This document shows positions 34,241 to 45,514 of a stretch of DNA of 64,000 nucleotides, piece after piece; position 1 is the stretch's first letter; every line of letters starts with the position of its first letter. Under the pieces are notes generated by a model, which ran no database searches, was not told the DNA's origin, and saw nothing but the letters and a program-made list of their open reading frames with translations. This DNA comes from Cristatella mucedo (taxonomy: Eukaryota; Bryozoa; Phylactolaemata; Cristatellidae): positions 2,798,501-2,862,500 of the forward strand of contig WPIO01000028.1 in the NCBI GenBank assembly GCA_009760855.2, written 5' to 3'. Made by a program: the position numbers and the translations under genes.

Positions 34241-34539
34241 TTGGCCATCAATGTAAAGTTAAGCACGAACGAGAACATGAAGCTGATTCTCTAGAGACTA
34301 CTTTGAGCCTCCAGACAATAGTTAAAAATTCTGAAAGCATACACATCTGGCTCGTAAGTAATAGTAAAAATAATAATACACTTTATGATATGCCTTTATT
34401 GATGAAGGGCAGTCATCTTACGTCTTTAAAGGCATCGTTATTAAAGACGTCATATTTTAAGCCGATGCAGGTAGCAGCTACAGCTTGCAGTTAGTGCGAC
34501 ACTTAGAGTCGATACACAAGAAATGGCTAGTAATAAAGA
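34241..34539. other. unannotated DNA
   Basis: Includes an inverted repeat at about 34408-34453 (CTTACGTCTTTAAAGGCATC and TTAAAGACGTCATATTTTAA). No other feature was seen. Confidence 0.35.
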
Positions 34540-35341
34540 GTTTTAAGTCAGTATTTAAAACGTTCAGTCTTTCTGGAATTCCTCGAGCCAGCAGTGCTGT
34601 AGCAAGAAGGTGAAGCTTGTCAAAGACGGGTTCAATAGGCAAGTGCAAGTGAAAGTGAAGAGGCCTATGTGCCATAAAGAGAATATTCAGGTAAACGCAA
34701 CTCTTGATGGACAGCAAATTCAGCTCAGACACAAGCTTCGTGACATACTAGATATGCTACTGACGGAAGAATAGAACAATTGTTGAGTTTGGGCACTGGT
34801 TTTAGATAATTTGAAGCGCTAAACCAGAGTTCTGCAACCGATTAGATGAATATCAGCGATTACAGATGTGTCTAATGTCAAGTATTTGCTTGCTCAGTAA
34901 TTACAATTGCTGCACAGCACAAATTTATCTCCCCTGTGGATGTTTCTGCTGCACTACCTGCAGAACTCTAGCCAATTAGCTAAGCCACTAAGTGGCTAAG
35001 CGTAGTGAATGATTAGAACAAATCACTTGGCACAATTGACCCCTTAAAAAAAAACATTTCTGACAGGTGCGCCCCAAAGGCCTGGTAATTACAGTACTTG
35101 GTATTACAAATTGATCATAAAGAACTGCTTTAAGGGAATAATGGTGACCAAGTAAAAGGACCTGATTAAGTACTAGAAATATGTTTTCCTTGTTTAGCCA
35201 TAATAAATCTCATTGTACGTCGACGTTGCTACTAGCCATTCAGCACTGATGTGAATTGTATGTTCCTTAATATCTGCTAGGTAGGTAATCATACAATTCG
35301 ACCACTAAGAAAAATCACCAAGGAATCGCCTAAACATATTT

Positions 35342-35421
<80 letters not shown>

Positions 35422-35910
35422 GCTCATAGCCCTTCAGTATTACACTGCCGATAACTTAGTTTCCTTCTAAATTTATTGCCAAGGTAAACTTTAGTGGTCA
35501 ATTTAATTGTGGTATTAAGAACCGGCCCTATTTAGATGCTGCTGGATTGAACACTATTTAGTCTCGACCTGAAACGTTGCTCAGTGAACTTTAAGATATA
35601 GCTCAGTACGCAATTCGTGGCAGCTTTCTCTATTTGGCACCGTATCCCTAGACCAATAAGACAGTACTAGTGATCACAATCAGATACTCAATCGTTGAAG
35701 CACTTACCGTTTGAAGTGACCTATGAAGCGATCCAACCCAGCTGGTCGTTTGGGGCTTGGAAGAGAGAAGCCTTCAGCGAGATGGTTAACCGTTCGATTA
35801 GTCTCTATGCTGGCTAACGGGAAGCTCTGAGTCATTGTGCTTAACTATTCCTGGAATCCTTCTCAAGTTAAATGAGCATCCACATCCTGGTTAGACTTAT
35901 GACAACTGGG
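34540..35910. repeat. diverged duplication R4, copy 1
   Basis: It aligns with 40430-41690 over more than 1.2 kb by eye. Anchors include TAGCAAGAAGGTGAAGCTT (ATCACGTAGGTGAAGCTT), TGGCACAATTGACC (TGGCACGAATGATC), AATTACAGTACTTGGTA (TATTACAGTAGTTTGTA), AAGCACTTACCGTTTGAAGT (AAGCACTTACCGTTGGAGCT) and CCCAGCTGGTCGTTT (identical). An AT microsatellite lies in it. No coding motif was seen, so it may be a non-coding transposon or an ancient segmental duplication. Confidence 0.7.
35341..35420. repeat. (TA)n microsatellite
   Basis: About 80 bp of near-perfect TA with two TACA interruptions. It is absent from the R4 copy at 41170-41230. Confidence 0.95.
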
Positions 35911-35917
35911 TTAGAAA

Positions 35918-37190
35918 CTGTGACGCTCACCACAGAGAAGCTTAGCTGTGCATTTTTGCACTAGCTGTAAATGCCGTAGTGCACAACCATTACACAACCA
36001 GCACAACCAGTAGCAGTTACAGAAGTCATGACGGGATCTCAAAAATGCATGAAACAATTTAGATGTGGTATTCCTGTCTAAACAAGCCCGAAATCTACCA
36101 ATGCTATGTAACTAAAGTAGGCAGACGACTTTGGTGCTGATTTAGAAGTCTAATGAAAGATCACTTTGGACCATAGCATCTTTATTTCGCGCAGAGTCGA
36201 CATGACGTCTCGGCAGAAGAGATTTTCAGGGTTAACCTTTCCAATTAATTGGATCCCAATTTGTTTGTCGATACTGAGTAGGTTGGTTCTGTTATCACTT
36301 AATTGTGGAACGTTCACTACCATCCTTGTGCAAACGTCAATAATAATATAATTCTTTTGTAATGCGCCCTAAGAGTACTTAATCTATATTATACGCTTCG
36401 CAGATGCATCGGTGCTCGAGCCTACGACCTTAGCCAGGCCTCGGTTGAGGCAAGCACCTTAACCATTGAACCAAACCCGCTCGGCTAATCAATACATACA
36501 GCAAGGAAGTTAAGATAGTTCAACGGGCTGAAGGGCTGGGAGACATCAGAGAGAAGAGCAACGGAGTGTCTGCAACCTTGAACTGAGTTAATACCTGAAC
36601 CATTGCAAAGCAGAGTCAGTGACGCTCAGACAGATGAAAGGCTTACAAGAAGGACTTGGTGATCGACAGTATCGAAGGCTCTGCTGAAAGATTGGGCAAA
36701 ACAAGCAGGGATACTCTACTTAAGTCTGCATTGGTAAGTTGGTCGTTATGCATCCATCCCCATGCTGATTCTGTGGAGTGATTACCTCTAAAATCAAAGT
36801 TAATCTTACTAGCAAGTTTTGAAGTTTTAATATATGAGTTCGGCTGGTCTGCCATGAATCGATCCAGTGCCTTTTATAGGGAAGGTAGAAGGGAGGCTAT
36901 GTGCACGTTGCTCAAGTTCTCTTGGTTTTTTGCTGATTTAATAAGTATTGGTAGACTGCAGTCTTTTTGAAAGATACTGGGACATGACCAGAGGCTCATG
37001 CCAGATCTGAAATGTGATTTGTGCATGCCAGCAACATATCAATGCATCATAGAAGCCGGGCAATGGGAATATGATCCAAAAGATTATTACCTTATTTTGA
37101 CAGTAGCAAACGCAATAAATTGGGTTTCTAGCCTCTTTTATAAAGCTGAAAAATTATTTGAAAAGCAGCTGGTGCCTTGGCGCTAACTAT
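35918..37190 (-). mobile_element. LINE-A, RT region, 3' truncated
   Basis: It begins inside the C-terminal region (GTGACGCTCACCACAGAGAA; compare 11098) and extends into RT. On the minus strand, 36855-36643 gives FDFRGNHSTESAW, VSLLVLPNLSAEPSILSI, a decayed HSTESA and LDLSAAFDTIDH block in which the catalytic Asp is lost. There is no hairpin or tail, so the 3' end was deleted. It carries a SINE1. Confidence 0.75.
36339..36485 (-). mobile_element. SINE1 copy in LINE-A
   Basis: ATAATATAATTCTTTTGTAA then TGCGCCCTAAGAGTACTTAA (tail), GGTGCTCGAGCCTACGACCT (B-box), GAGGCAAGCACCTTAACCAT (A-box side) and CAAACCCGCTCGGC (5' end). Full length, moderately diverged. Confidence 0.88.
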
Positions 37191-37419
37191 CAATATGTAT
37201 CCAAGCAAATAGCGTCTTGAATCAAGCTGGAGTGATAAGGTGTTCAGTCGCAACATAGCTTTTCACAAGACAACAACATCAGAAGCACAGGCAAATCCTC
37301 CTAACTATAGGGGGCAGCACTATAATTTTTTTATGTCATCATAAGGAAGTAACACATCAAGGGTTGTAGATGGGTTCGTTGCATCCCATTTAAAAAATTT
37401 ACCTTCTCTAGTCTTCCGG

Positions 37420-38330
37420 TGTTAGCCATCGGGTACATAAAGTTGATGGATACTTCAGCAGCTAGGCTTGGCTGTCACAAAAATTATACTTTCACATTCC
37501 AGAGTCTGCCACCAACCAGTACTGAGTCTACAGAAAATAAACTAACGAAATCAACGTTTCGCTTCTCGCGTTTAGGGTCTCTTATTATCTAAATACTTAC
37601 CTATCAGGCAGCCTTCCAACAGATAGCTTAAGTTGAATTGCGTCGATAATAACAAACCTATATTGATAAGGTTAGAATTCATCCAAATCCAGAAAATAAC
37701 TGCCGAATAAATTCATGACATTACTGGCTTATCGACAACTAAAAAGAGGCAAAAAATCACTTATTCTTTCAAGTGTACGCTCAGTTAATGTAAATGGTCT
37801 GTGGCATGGTAACACATGCTGACGTTTTACATATTTTCATTAATCACCTGATAGAGTATCTGTGTAGCATATTTAAACTGTCTAGTGATCTAGCTCTAAG
37901 AGGGCACATTAGAATTTTAATAACGTTGTTACTGTCATTGTTATTGTGCTAGTGCTTTCACATGATTTCTCCTGGATATACTGTTGAGGTTCCATAAGTC
38001 CTTGGACGGTTTGGTAAGATCAGACTTATCGGTTCTAATGATCCCATGCCCACGTGGTTTCTTAAGACAAAATATATGCTATTGGATAAAATTTCAAAAC
38101 TTAAATATTTAAATAACCGAGTGAAAATGGTTGTTACAACTAAGCTTTATTATTCTCAAATGGTTATGATGCCATCTAAATCACAGTTGCACGAAATATG
38201 CCAAGTAAAATCAAAATTTCAGGTAAGTAACTATGATATAGTACTGGTATTCGCTTAGACAGACTCGTTCATTCCAAATAATTGTCGTTTTTGCAATAGA
38301 CTAGCTGAATAGTTAACAAGGGTTAAAACA
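37420..38330. repeat. diverged repeat R3, copy 2
   Basis: It pairs with 62360-63290 in the same order: ACATAAAGTTGATGGATACT, CTTCAGCAGCTAGGC, ACACATGCTGACGTTTTACA (GCACGCTGACGTTTTGCA), CACCTGATAGAGTATCTGTG (CACCCGATAGAGTAATTGTG), CTAAGAGGGCACATTAG and ATGGTTATGATGCCATCT with AATCACAGTTGCACGAAAT. 37440-37560 reads on the plus strand as a decayed LINE C-terminal piece (SAAR...). The rest is non-coding. Confidence 0.68.
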
Positions 38331-39135
38331 GGATTTTTCACCTTTTTTAATGAACAGCTACTCTGAGGTTTCCAGCTCAATATCTAATCTTTTCCTTACG
38401 CTAAATCTTTAATTTTAAAGCCAGCAGTGGCAGACATGTGCCATCGACCTGTATCATTTTCTTAAGTCACAGTATGTAAATTTAAGTGCAATAAAAAAAT
38501 TAAACTCTGTGCAATGATCCTTGTTGGTTTTGACCGTTGAGGAAAGGACCTGCTTTAACTCATTACCACAATTAAATCTAGCCGTAAAATAATCATTGTA
38601 ACAGTTTTGAAATAGTCCAACCTCTTTTAGGTTTTTTCAGTATGAAATTTTACATGACGAAAAAAGCTTCACGATTGGCTGTCGGTGTAGCCGGTTCACA
38701 AACTATATAGACTGCTACAGTAACCCAAGAGTTCATCTACTTTGCATGTACACATTGCCTCAGCTTAACCCTACCTACCCCGAGGAGCATCCAAAACTAC
38801 TTACAAAAATGACAATACGTTGCTTGTATAGGAACCAAATGGGAAAATAAGCCTATGTCCTCGAGCTTTAGGACTCACTCAACAATTATATACTGCGAAT
38901 TATTAATGCAATGTGTGGTATAAATCAATTAAAATATACATATATCAATAAAAAAGGCAGGCTGAAGAGTGCAAGAATTTACTAAGAGCCACGGTCAATA
39001 ATAACTCTTGCAAATGCAAAAGATCGAGAGAAGATGGGCTGCAGCCTAATAGTAAAATATAAAAATTCACTGGCTGACCAAAACAACTGACAGAAATAAA
39101 ATAGGCTGTTAGTTGCGACTTAACATACATTGAGT
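38331..39135. other. unannotated DNA
   Basis: Nothing recognised; AT-rich with runs of A and T. Confidence 0.45.
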
Positions 39136-40345
39136 AACGATAATAATAATGGTAGATATGCACTTGATAAAGCGCCCTCAGAGAACCCAATTTCTTTCTA
39201 GGCACTTTATATTTGCTGCAAAGAGAAACCCGATTAAAAGGTGAGTAATATCATGCTTCATAAACACCATGAATAACAGGGTTAGGGATGACATGCAGGG
39301 GGTCAGCATGCAAGTGTGATAAGTGGCAGCATGCACAGTGACAGCACCCACAAGCACATGAAGGATGAATCACAAGGACCTACTAAATGATCCCCTTAAT
39401 AGGTGTGTTTTTAAGTTCTTTATAAATGTGGTCAAGTTAGGGTATTTTCTGACGCCAGTCGGAAGTGAGTTCCAGGCTTTGGAAGCATACGAACTAAATG
39501 GACTTTCACCAAAGGATTTGAGGTTTGCACTAGGTATTGGTGAACTGTTGGATTCCGAAAAGCGAGTGGTACGATGATGCGGGAGCCTGATGGGGGAGCA
39601 CATCTGAGAGATAGGCTGGAGCCAAGCAATTAGGTGACCAAAAAGTGAGCAACAAAACCTTGAATTCGATCCGTTACTTGTCTGGCAGCCAGTACAGGTC
39701 GGCGAGAAGTGGTTGGTGTGGCAACTGCGATGCTCATGACAAATAAGCCTAGCTGCCGAGTTTTGCACCAGCTGTAATCTCCAGATTGCACATACCAGAA
39801 AGTAGTAAGTTAAAGAAAAGAAGACGGGATGTTGTGAATGCAATGACCAACTTAGCTGTGGTATCCTTATCTAAACATGCCCGAAGTTTTATGCAGCTGA
39901 AAGTAGGCGGACTTGATTATGAAGCTGATGTGGTCGTCTGTGGAGAGGTCACTTTGGAACGTGACACCTAGAGTTTGGGCTGATTCAACAGGAGATATGC
40001 TGGCAGAGCCATATTTGAGCGTCAGCCTTTCCAGTTTCTGAATCGCATTGGGCTTGTCCGTAACTAGTAAATTAGTTTTATCATCGTTTTGTTTTATAAA
40101 TTTTTCTGCCATCCATATGAGGATGTCATCAATACATGCAGAAAGTGAGTTGAGAGAGTTAAAGGTGCTCGAAGGCTGGGAGGGATCAAAGCAAATGTAC
40201 AATTCAATGTCATCCACATAGAGCTGAAAGCCTAAATTGTGCTTGGCAATCACAACTGCAAGAGAGAGAGTATTAACTGTGAAAAGAACTGGATCTAGCA
40301 GGGATCCCTGAGGTACCCCATATTTCAGTGTAGATTGGCATAGTA
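39136..40345 (-). mobile_element. LINE-A 3' half, well preserved
   Basis: The tail is CGATAATAATAATGG and the hairpin (TAAAGCGCCCTCAGAGAACC...TAGGCACTTTA) and 3' UTR follow. Minus-strand frames: 40253-39867 gives KHNLGFQLYVDDIELYICFD (catalytic box YVDD), NDDKTNLLVTDKPN and AQTLGVTFQSDLSTDDHISF; 39843-39370 gives NSAARLICHEHRSCHTNHFS and SPFSSYASKAWNSLPTGVRK, the C-terminal GDR.F...AP..WNSLP block. It is truncated within RT at about 40345. Confidence 0.85.
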
Positions 40346-40429
40346 GCTGAAGCTGGTTGTGGTTTCCAGACTCACCATCAATACAGCAGGAATAACTAGT
40401 AATCCGAAGATTTTACTCGGTGCGAAAAA

Positions 40430-41690
40430 TATTATGCCTTTCTGTAAGTCCGTGAGATGGTAATCCATTATCACGTAGGTGAAGCTTTATGGAGATGGTC
40501 AGATATGCGATGCAAGCGAGATATAGCTGCCCATAAGCCTGAGGGAGTATATTGAGTGAAATGTGACTTTTGAAAACCAGTCTGTTTTGCTCATACAGGA
40601 GCTTTGTGTTGCACCACGTAGGCTCATGATGGCAGGAAAATTTAATAGGTGATTGTTGAGCAATAGTGCTCGTTTTAAACCATTTGGGGCACATAACAGA
40701 GGCCCTGTACCAGAACAGTGAATCTCAGCTCTGAGATATGTATCCAGTATCTGGTTTATGCTTGGAAACTAAATGCCTCACCTAGTACATGCTGATTACC
40801 CCAGCAGATTTTTCCGCAGCAATATCTTTACAGTAGTATAGAAAACTGTCTGACCCTCTAAGCGGCTAATGGTAGATAACGATTGCAGCAAACCACTGGC
40901 ACGAATGATCACTTAAAAAACAGGTTTAACAAATGTACTGCTTAATTCCTGCTTATTACAGTAGTTTGTAGGACGCGTTTCATACATTGAGAATTACGTC
41001 AAGCAAGCAATAGTGAATTACAATGAGTACCTCACAAGGCGGAGTGCTATATTTTCTCCGCCTGATCATCTGAAATATCAATACACTTGGATGCTGCTGA
41101 CAGCCATTTAGCTGAGGTGTACGTCCCTAAGTATGTGCTACGTGGGTAAGCTAACAAATCAACTGCTAAGACTCGACGCCCAAGGGATACCCTAAAATAG
41201 GTCATGTATACAGTGATCTATTCATCAGCCTTCATGATTATACTCTCGATAGCTCAATTTCCTTCAGCATTGTTCGTAAAAGTAACGTTTCCAACTCACT
41301 TTTACTGTTCCATTAAGACATGGCAGCAACCAGACCCTGCTGAAATGCTGTATGATCAATACCGATCTGAGACACTGCTCACTACATCTTGAGACGCAGC
41401 TGAATATTCAGTTATTGAATGTCTTCCTATTTTGTCTAGTAATTTCTGGATCAACAAACACTACTCTGGAGGAATATCAGAACCTGCACAAACAAAGCAC
41501 TTACCGTTGGAGCTGACTGATGCAGCTCTCTTGCCCCAGCTGGTCGTTTCGTGCTTCTCAGCAGAGTAGCCTTCACCTAGATGAGTTAACCTTTGTTTAA
41601 CCTCTATGCTAGCTAAGTGGAAACTCGGAGTCATTGATGCTACCACATTTCTAGGAGCCTGCTCAAGTTCAGGGGGCAGTCACTTGCTGC
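40430..41690. repeat. diverged duplication R4, copy 2
   Basis: Partner of 34540-35910 (anchors given there). Its right end, with CAGCTGGTCGTTTCGTGCTT and CTCTATGCTAGCTAAGTGGA, CTCGGAGTCATTG, runs directly into the first unit of the tandem duplication. Confidence 0.7.
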
Positions 41691-43150
41691 TTCGACTTTA
41701 AAGTACTGACTTAGGTATCTACCAATGCTGTGACCTTTGTTTACAAGCAGGTGCACTTACACTTATTCCACGGATTCCATTACAGCCCAGCAGTAAATTA
41801 GACCTACAACGGAATATGAAGCGAAATCACAACTTGGACTGTCAAGAAAATCAAGCCATGCACCACCTAAAGGAATTACGAGTCTTATCTAAGACTTCAG
41901 ACAGCTCCATCCCTGCTCTATAGCTAACTCAATAACGCCCCTGCATCCACTCTTACTGTTTGAAGTCAGTCTGTTTTTTAAATGCTGCATTTCTCTTCCG
42001 TTCTCTAGGTGAGTGATTTGAAGTATGTTGCAAGCGAAAAATAGCTTACACATCTTAATGGAGACGTTCAGCCAAGATAATCATAATTGCAACATTCTTT
42101 ATAAAGCGTCCTCGGAGAAGTCAATATCTTTCTATGTGCTATACGTTTGCTGCAAAGGAGACACGAAGGAACGGTTTTGAACTACATGCTTGTTAAACAA
42201 AAATGACAAAATGGTGAGGAATGACATGCACATGTCAGCCGGCCAGAGTCATGTGGTCATTGGCAGCATGCACAGTGTCAGCAAGCAGTATCAAATAAAG
42301 ACAAATCCAAGCGATCCATAAAATGCTTCTGCAAATAGGTGGATTTGTAGTTGTTCTTAACTGTGATCAAGTCATGGTGGTCGTGAGAGAAGTCCATACA
42401 GATTCCCAGGCTTAGGGCTAATATGAACTAAAAGCACGGTCTCCAAAGGATTTGAGGTTTGTATGACGTGAAGGCAAACATTTAGACTAACAAAATGGTG
42501 TCGGTACGATTTTTAGCATGATAGGGCAGTATATCTGATAGGTAGGTTATAGCCAAAGTATGAAGGAACCTGAAATTGAGCGACAAACCCACTGAAGTCG
42601 ATGCTTTGCTTGACTGGGAGCCAGTGCAGGTCGGCGAAAAGGAGTGTAATGTTGCTACTCGGACGGTCAGGACAGGTAATGCTAGCTACAAAGTTGTGCA
42701 CCAGCTGTGGGCCATGATTGCTCTTATCTTTAGACCAGAAAGCTGCTACATAGAAAAAGTAAAGTAGTTCATGCATTTTATTTATGTCTAACGCTCATTA
42801 CGGTCAACTTTCCTTCATTAGTGGTATGGGTGTGGAAAACAATGCTTCATTTTCAGCGATTGCAAATTCTGACCTCGTTAATTGCATTTATTTTAGAAGT
42901 CAGTCATGCCTAGATTAGATATTATCTTATAGTCAGCTCTTCTGTGATCATTGGTAACAAAGTAGTACTTGCATTCTGGCCTTTTAAATCTACCTTTAAA
43001 CTTATTCGAGCAACATTCAGTTAAAATTGTGTGCACTTTGAAAGGCCTCTCGAAGCTTCATATCGTGGTGTAGTGATGCATAGGCAGTCTCTCGCTTCAA
43101 ACCAGCAACTTCTTGCTACACAAGTACCATCCTCTGTGGATCCTTCCTTT
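41690..43150. repeat. tandem segmental duplication, unit 1
   Basis: It matches 43190-44640 in the same orientation and order: TTTAAAGTACTGACTTAGGT, GGTGCACTTACACTTATTCC, CAAATGGT... , a minus-strand LINE-A, then CTCATTACGGTCAACTTTCC, CTTCTGTGATCATTGGTAAC and TCATATCGTGGTGTAGTGAT. The LINE-A occupies the same internal position in both units, so it was there before the duplication. Confidence 0.75.
42085..42775 (-). mobile_element. LINE-A 3' fragment inside duplication unit 1
   Basis: A decayed hairpin (ATAAAGCGTCCTCGGAGAAG...TATGTGCTATACG), the 3' UTR (GTGGTCATTGGCAGCATGCA) and the ORF end up to AGGACAGGTAATGCTAGCTA are present. The (AAT)n tail is largely lost. Confidence 0.78.
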
Positions 43151-43189
43151 GTGGACCTCAAGTTGAGGGAACATTCACTTTCTCCTTAG

Positions 43190-44640
43190 ACTTTTAAAGT
43201 ACTAACTTAACCGTCTACCAATTCCTTTACCTTCGCTTACAATCCGGTGCACTTACACTAATTCTATGGACCCCATTAGCAGCCCGGCAAGGCATTTGAC
43301 CTGGATAAAAACATGAAGCTAAATTGCAACTTAGAGGGTTACGCAAATCAAGCGATGCTTGGCATACAGAAATTACCCGTCCCGTCCAAGGCTTTAGACA
43401 GCTAAAAGTGATCTATAGCTCCTCATAGTTAGTCTATCTTGTAAATAGGGTATTTCATTTCTGTTTTCTCGGGTACAGATCTGCAGAATGTTATAGTCAA
43501 CCAACAACCTTTGCCTATTAATAGAGACGCTACCCCATCATAAAGGAATTACAATAGCATACTTGATAAAGTGTCTTCGGAGTACTAAATCCCTCTGTAG
43601 GTGTTTTACAGTTCCTGCAAAGGAGACACGATCTAATGGTTGGTGGTAGCACGCTTGATAAAGAACAAAAATGATATGGCCAGTGGTGACATGCATTGGG
43701 TCAGGGTGCAAGTATGGTTAGTGGCACCACCCACAATGTCAGGATTCATAAGCACATAAAGGAGGAATCATAGGGACCCAATATATACTGTGATACATAA
43801 ATGCTTTCTCATTTCTTCTTAAATGAGTTCAAGTCAGGGGATGTCGTATCAGAAGTCTGGAGTGAGTTACATGTTCTTGGGAACATATTAACTAAAGTAC
43901 GGTATCCAAAGGATTTGAGATTTGTAATATGTATATGTGAACTATTAGATTCAGAAAAGTGGGTATGACGATGCTTAGCCTGGCGAGGCTGTTGATCATT
44001 TGTTCAGGTTGTAGCTAAATAATATAGGACCCAAAATTGGCGAAAAAACCTTGAAAATGATGTGTTACTTGACTGGGAGCCACTACAGCTCGGCTAGAAG
44101 TGGTGTGACGTGGCAACTGCAACGCTCATGGCAAACAAGGCTAGCTGCAGGGATTTTCGCTAGCTGTAATCACCTGATTGCAAAGGCCAGTATAGCAGCA
44201 AGAAGTTTTATAGAAACTTTAAAGCACTTAATAATAGTTTATCTATATTCCAAGCTCATTACACTCAACTCATTTCATTAAGGTATGGCACGAATCTGGG
44301 AAAAACGGCTTTATCCTGCAGCTTGTACGAATTCCGACCATGTTACTTGCAATAATTTTATAACGTTGTCATGATTAAATATAGATTTGAGAACGCTGTC
44401 ACGATATAGGCCCATACTCAGCTCTTCCTTGGTCAATGGTAACCAAATAGTATTTGCATTCATTCTTATTAGACATATTATAATACTGAGCAGAGGGTAA
44501 AACCTGGTTAACATTATGTGTACTTTGACATAACTCTTCTACCCTCATATCGTTGTGTAGTGATTCATTGGTAGTCTCTTACCTCCAGTTAGGGAGTAGT
44601 TGCGACACAAGCCCTTACTGTGTGTACTCATGATTGCGCT
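43190..44640. repeat. tandem segmental duplication, unit 2
   Basis: The counterpart of 41690-43150, starting ACTTTTAAAGTACTAACTTA, with GGTGCACTTACACTAATTCT, then a LINE-A, then CTCATTACACTCAACTCATT, CCTTGGTCAATGGTAACCAA and TCATATCGTTGTGTAGTGAT. The units differ by many substitutions and short indels, so the duplication is old. Confidence 0.75.
43547..44225 (-). mobile_element. LINE-A 3' fragment inside duplication unit 2
   Basis: A decayed hairpin (ATAAAGTGTCTTCGGAGTAC...TAGGTGTTTTACAG), 3' UTR and ORF end to CATGGCAAACAAGGCTAGCT. Both this copy and its partner lack the 5' side at a similar point. Confidence 0.78.
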
Positions 44641-44968
44641 GCATATTTCCTCAATTTCTTGGACGATAGCCGTATCCTATATCGAGCTGCCGTGTCAGAT
44701 TTTATATTTCCCACCTTCATATAGATCCTTGTCCATTCTTGTACCTTCCTTAATAGGGAAACTCAGCTACTGCTGTTGGCTCTCAGTTACATACACGATA
44801 GTAATAACAACAATAGTATTATTACTAATAAAATTTCAATTATTTATAAAACTATTATAGTGCCCAGAGACATTAGTGTTGTTCTAGCTACTTTACAGAT
44901 TATTTGCCAAAAACATTGCCACATGATTTGTTTGGTGGTAACATCTGATAGTAGCAGGCACTGTGTCT
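44641..44968. other. unannotated DNA
   Basis: AT-rich; ends at the minisatellite. No feature was recognised. Confidence 0.4.
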
Positions 44969-45122
44969 GTGTGAGCCGGGACGTGCACACGTAGTATGTG
45001 TGAGCCGGGACGTGAACACGTAGTATGAAGCAGCCGGGACGTGCACGCGTAGTATGAAGCAGCCGGGACGTGCACACGTAGTATGTGTGAGCCGGGACGT
45101 GCACACATAGTATGAAGCAGCC
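44969..45122. repeat. 29-bp minisatellite, five units plus a partial unit
   Basis: Units start at 44969, 44998, 45027, 45056 and 45085, sharing AGCCGGGACGTGCACACGTA then GTAT. Two variants differ in the first bases: type A starts GTGTG, type B starts GAAGC. The order is A, A, B, B, A and then a partial B. It is locally GC- and CpG-rich. 29 is not a multiple of three, so all three minus-strand frames stay open and show the same HVPA/YYVC/TSRL wording; this is not evidence for a gene. Confidence 0.95.
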
Positions 45123-45514
45123 ACAACGCACACTAACGAGGCAAAACGTATGCATCCACAAAAAGCTATTAGCACATTCAATGTGCTACTTTATTACAAA
45201 AAAGGGCCGACAAAGGAACTAATTTTATAAGCTCGGAGCTGTTGGCTAGCCATGGCTGACCCTTGCCAAAAGAGTGTGTTGTTAGCCACTATTCCTGTCT
45301 TAAGTAATATACGCTATGGCATTCACTGAGAAGTGTTTAACATAGATAATGTCCTCTCATGCGACGGCTCTAGAGTTAGTGATGGCAGCAGGTATTTTAA
45401 GATTTCTGCAGAGAGCATGCTTTTCTTTAAATTTGTAGGGATGCATTCTTAAGTGCGAATAATGTTATTTTAAGAATGGCACACTAGCTGAGTGTAATCC
45501 AACAGTATCGCAGT
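45123..45514. other. unannotated DNA
   Basis: Nothing recognised. Confidence 0.4.

Noticed and set aside
44969-45122. CRISPR-like array
   Set aside because: Units are directly adjacent with no unique spacers, and the window is eukaryotic.
44844-45181. Three overlapping minus-strand frames of 77-105 codons with a repeated HVPA..YYVCTSRL pattern
   Set aside because: They are produced by the 29-bp minisatellite: the period is not a multiple of three, so the same words appear in all three frames. There is no sign of a real protein.
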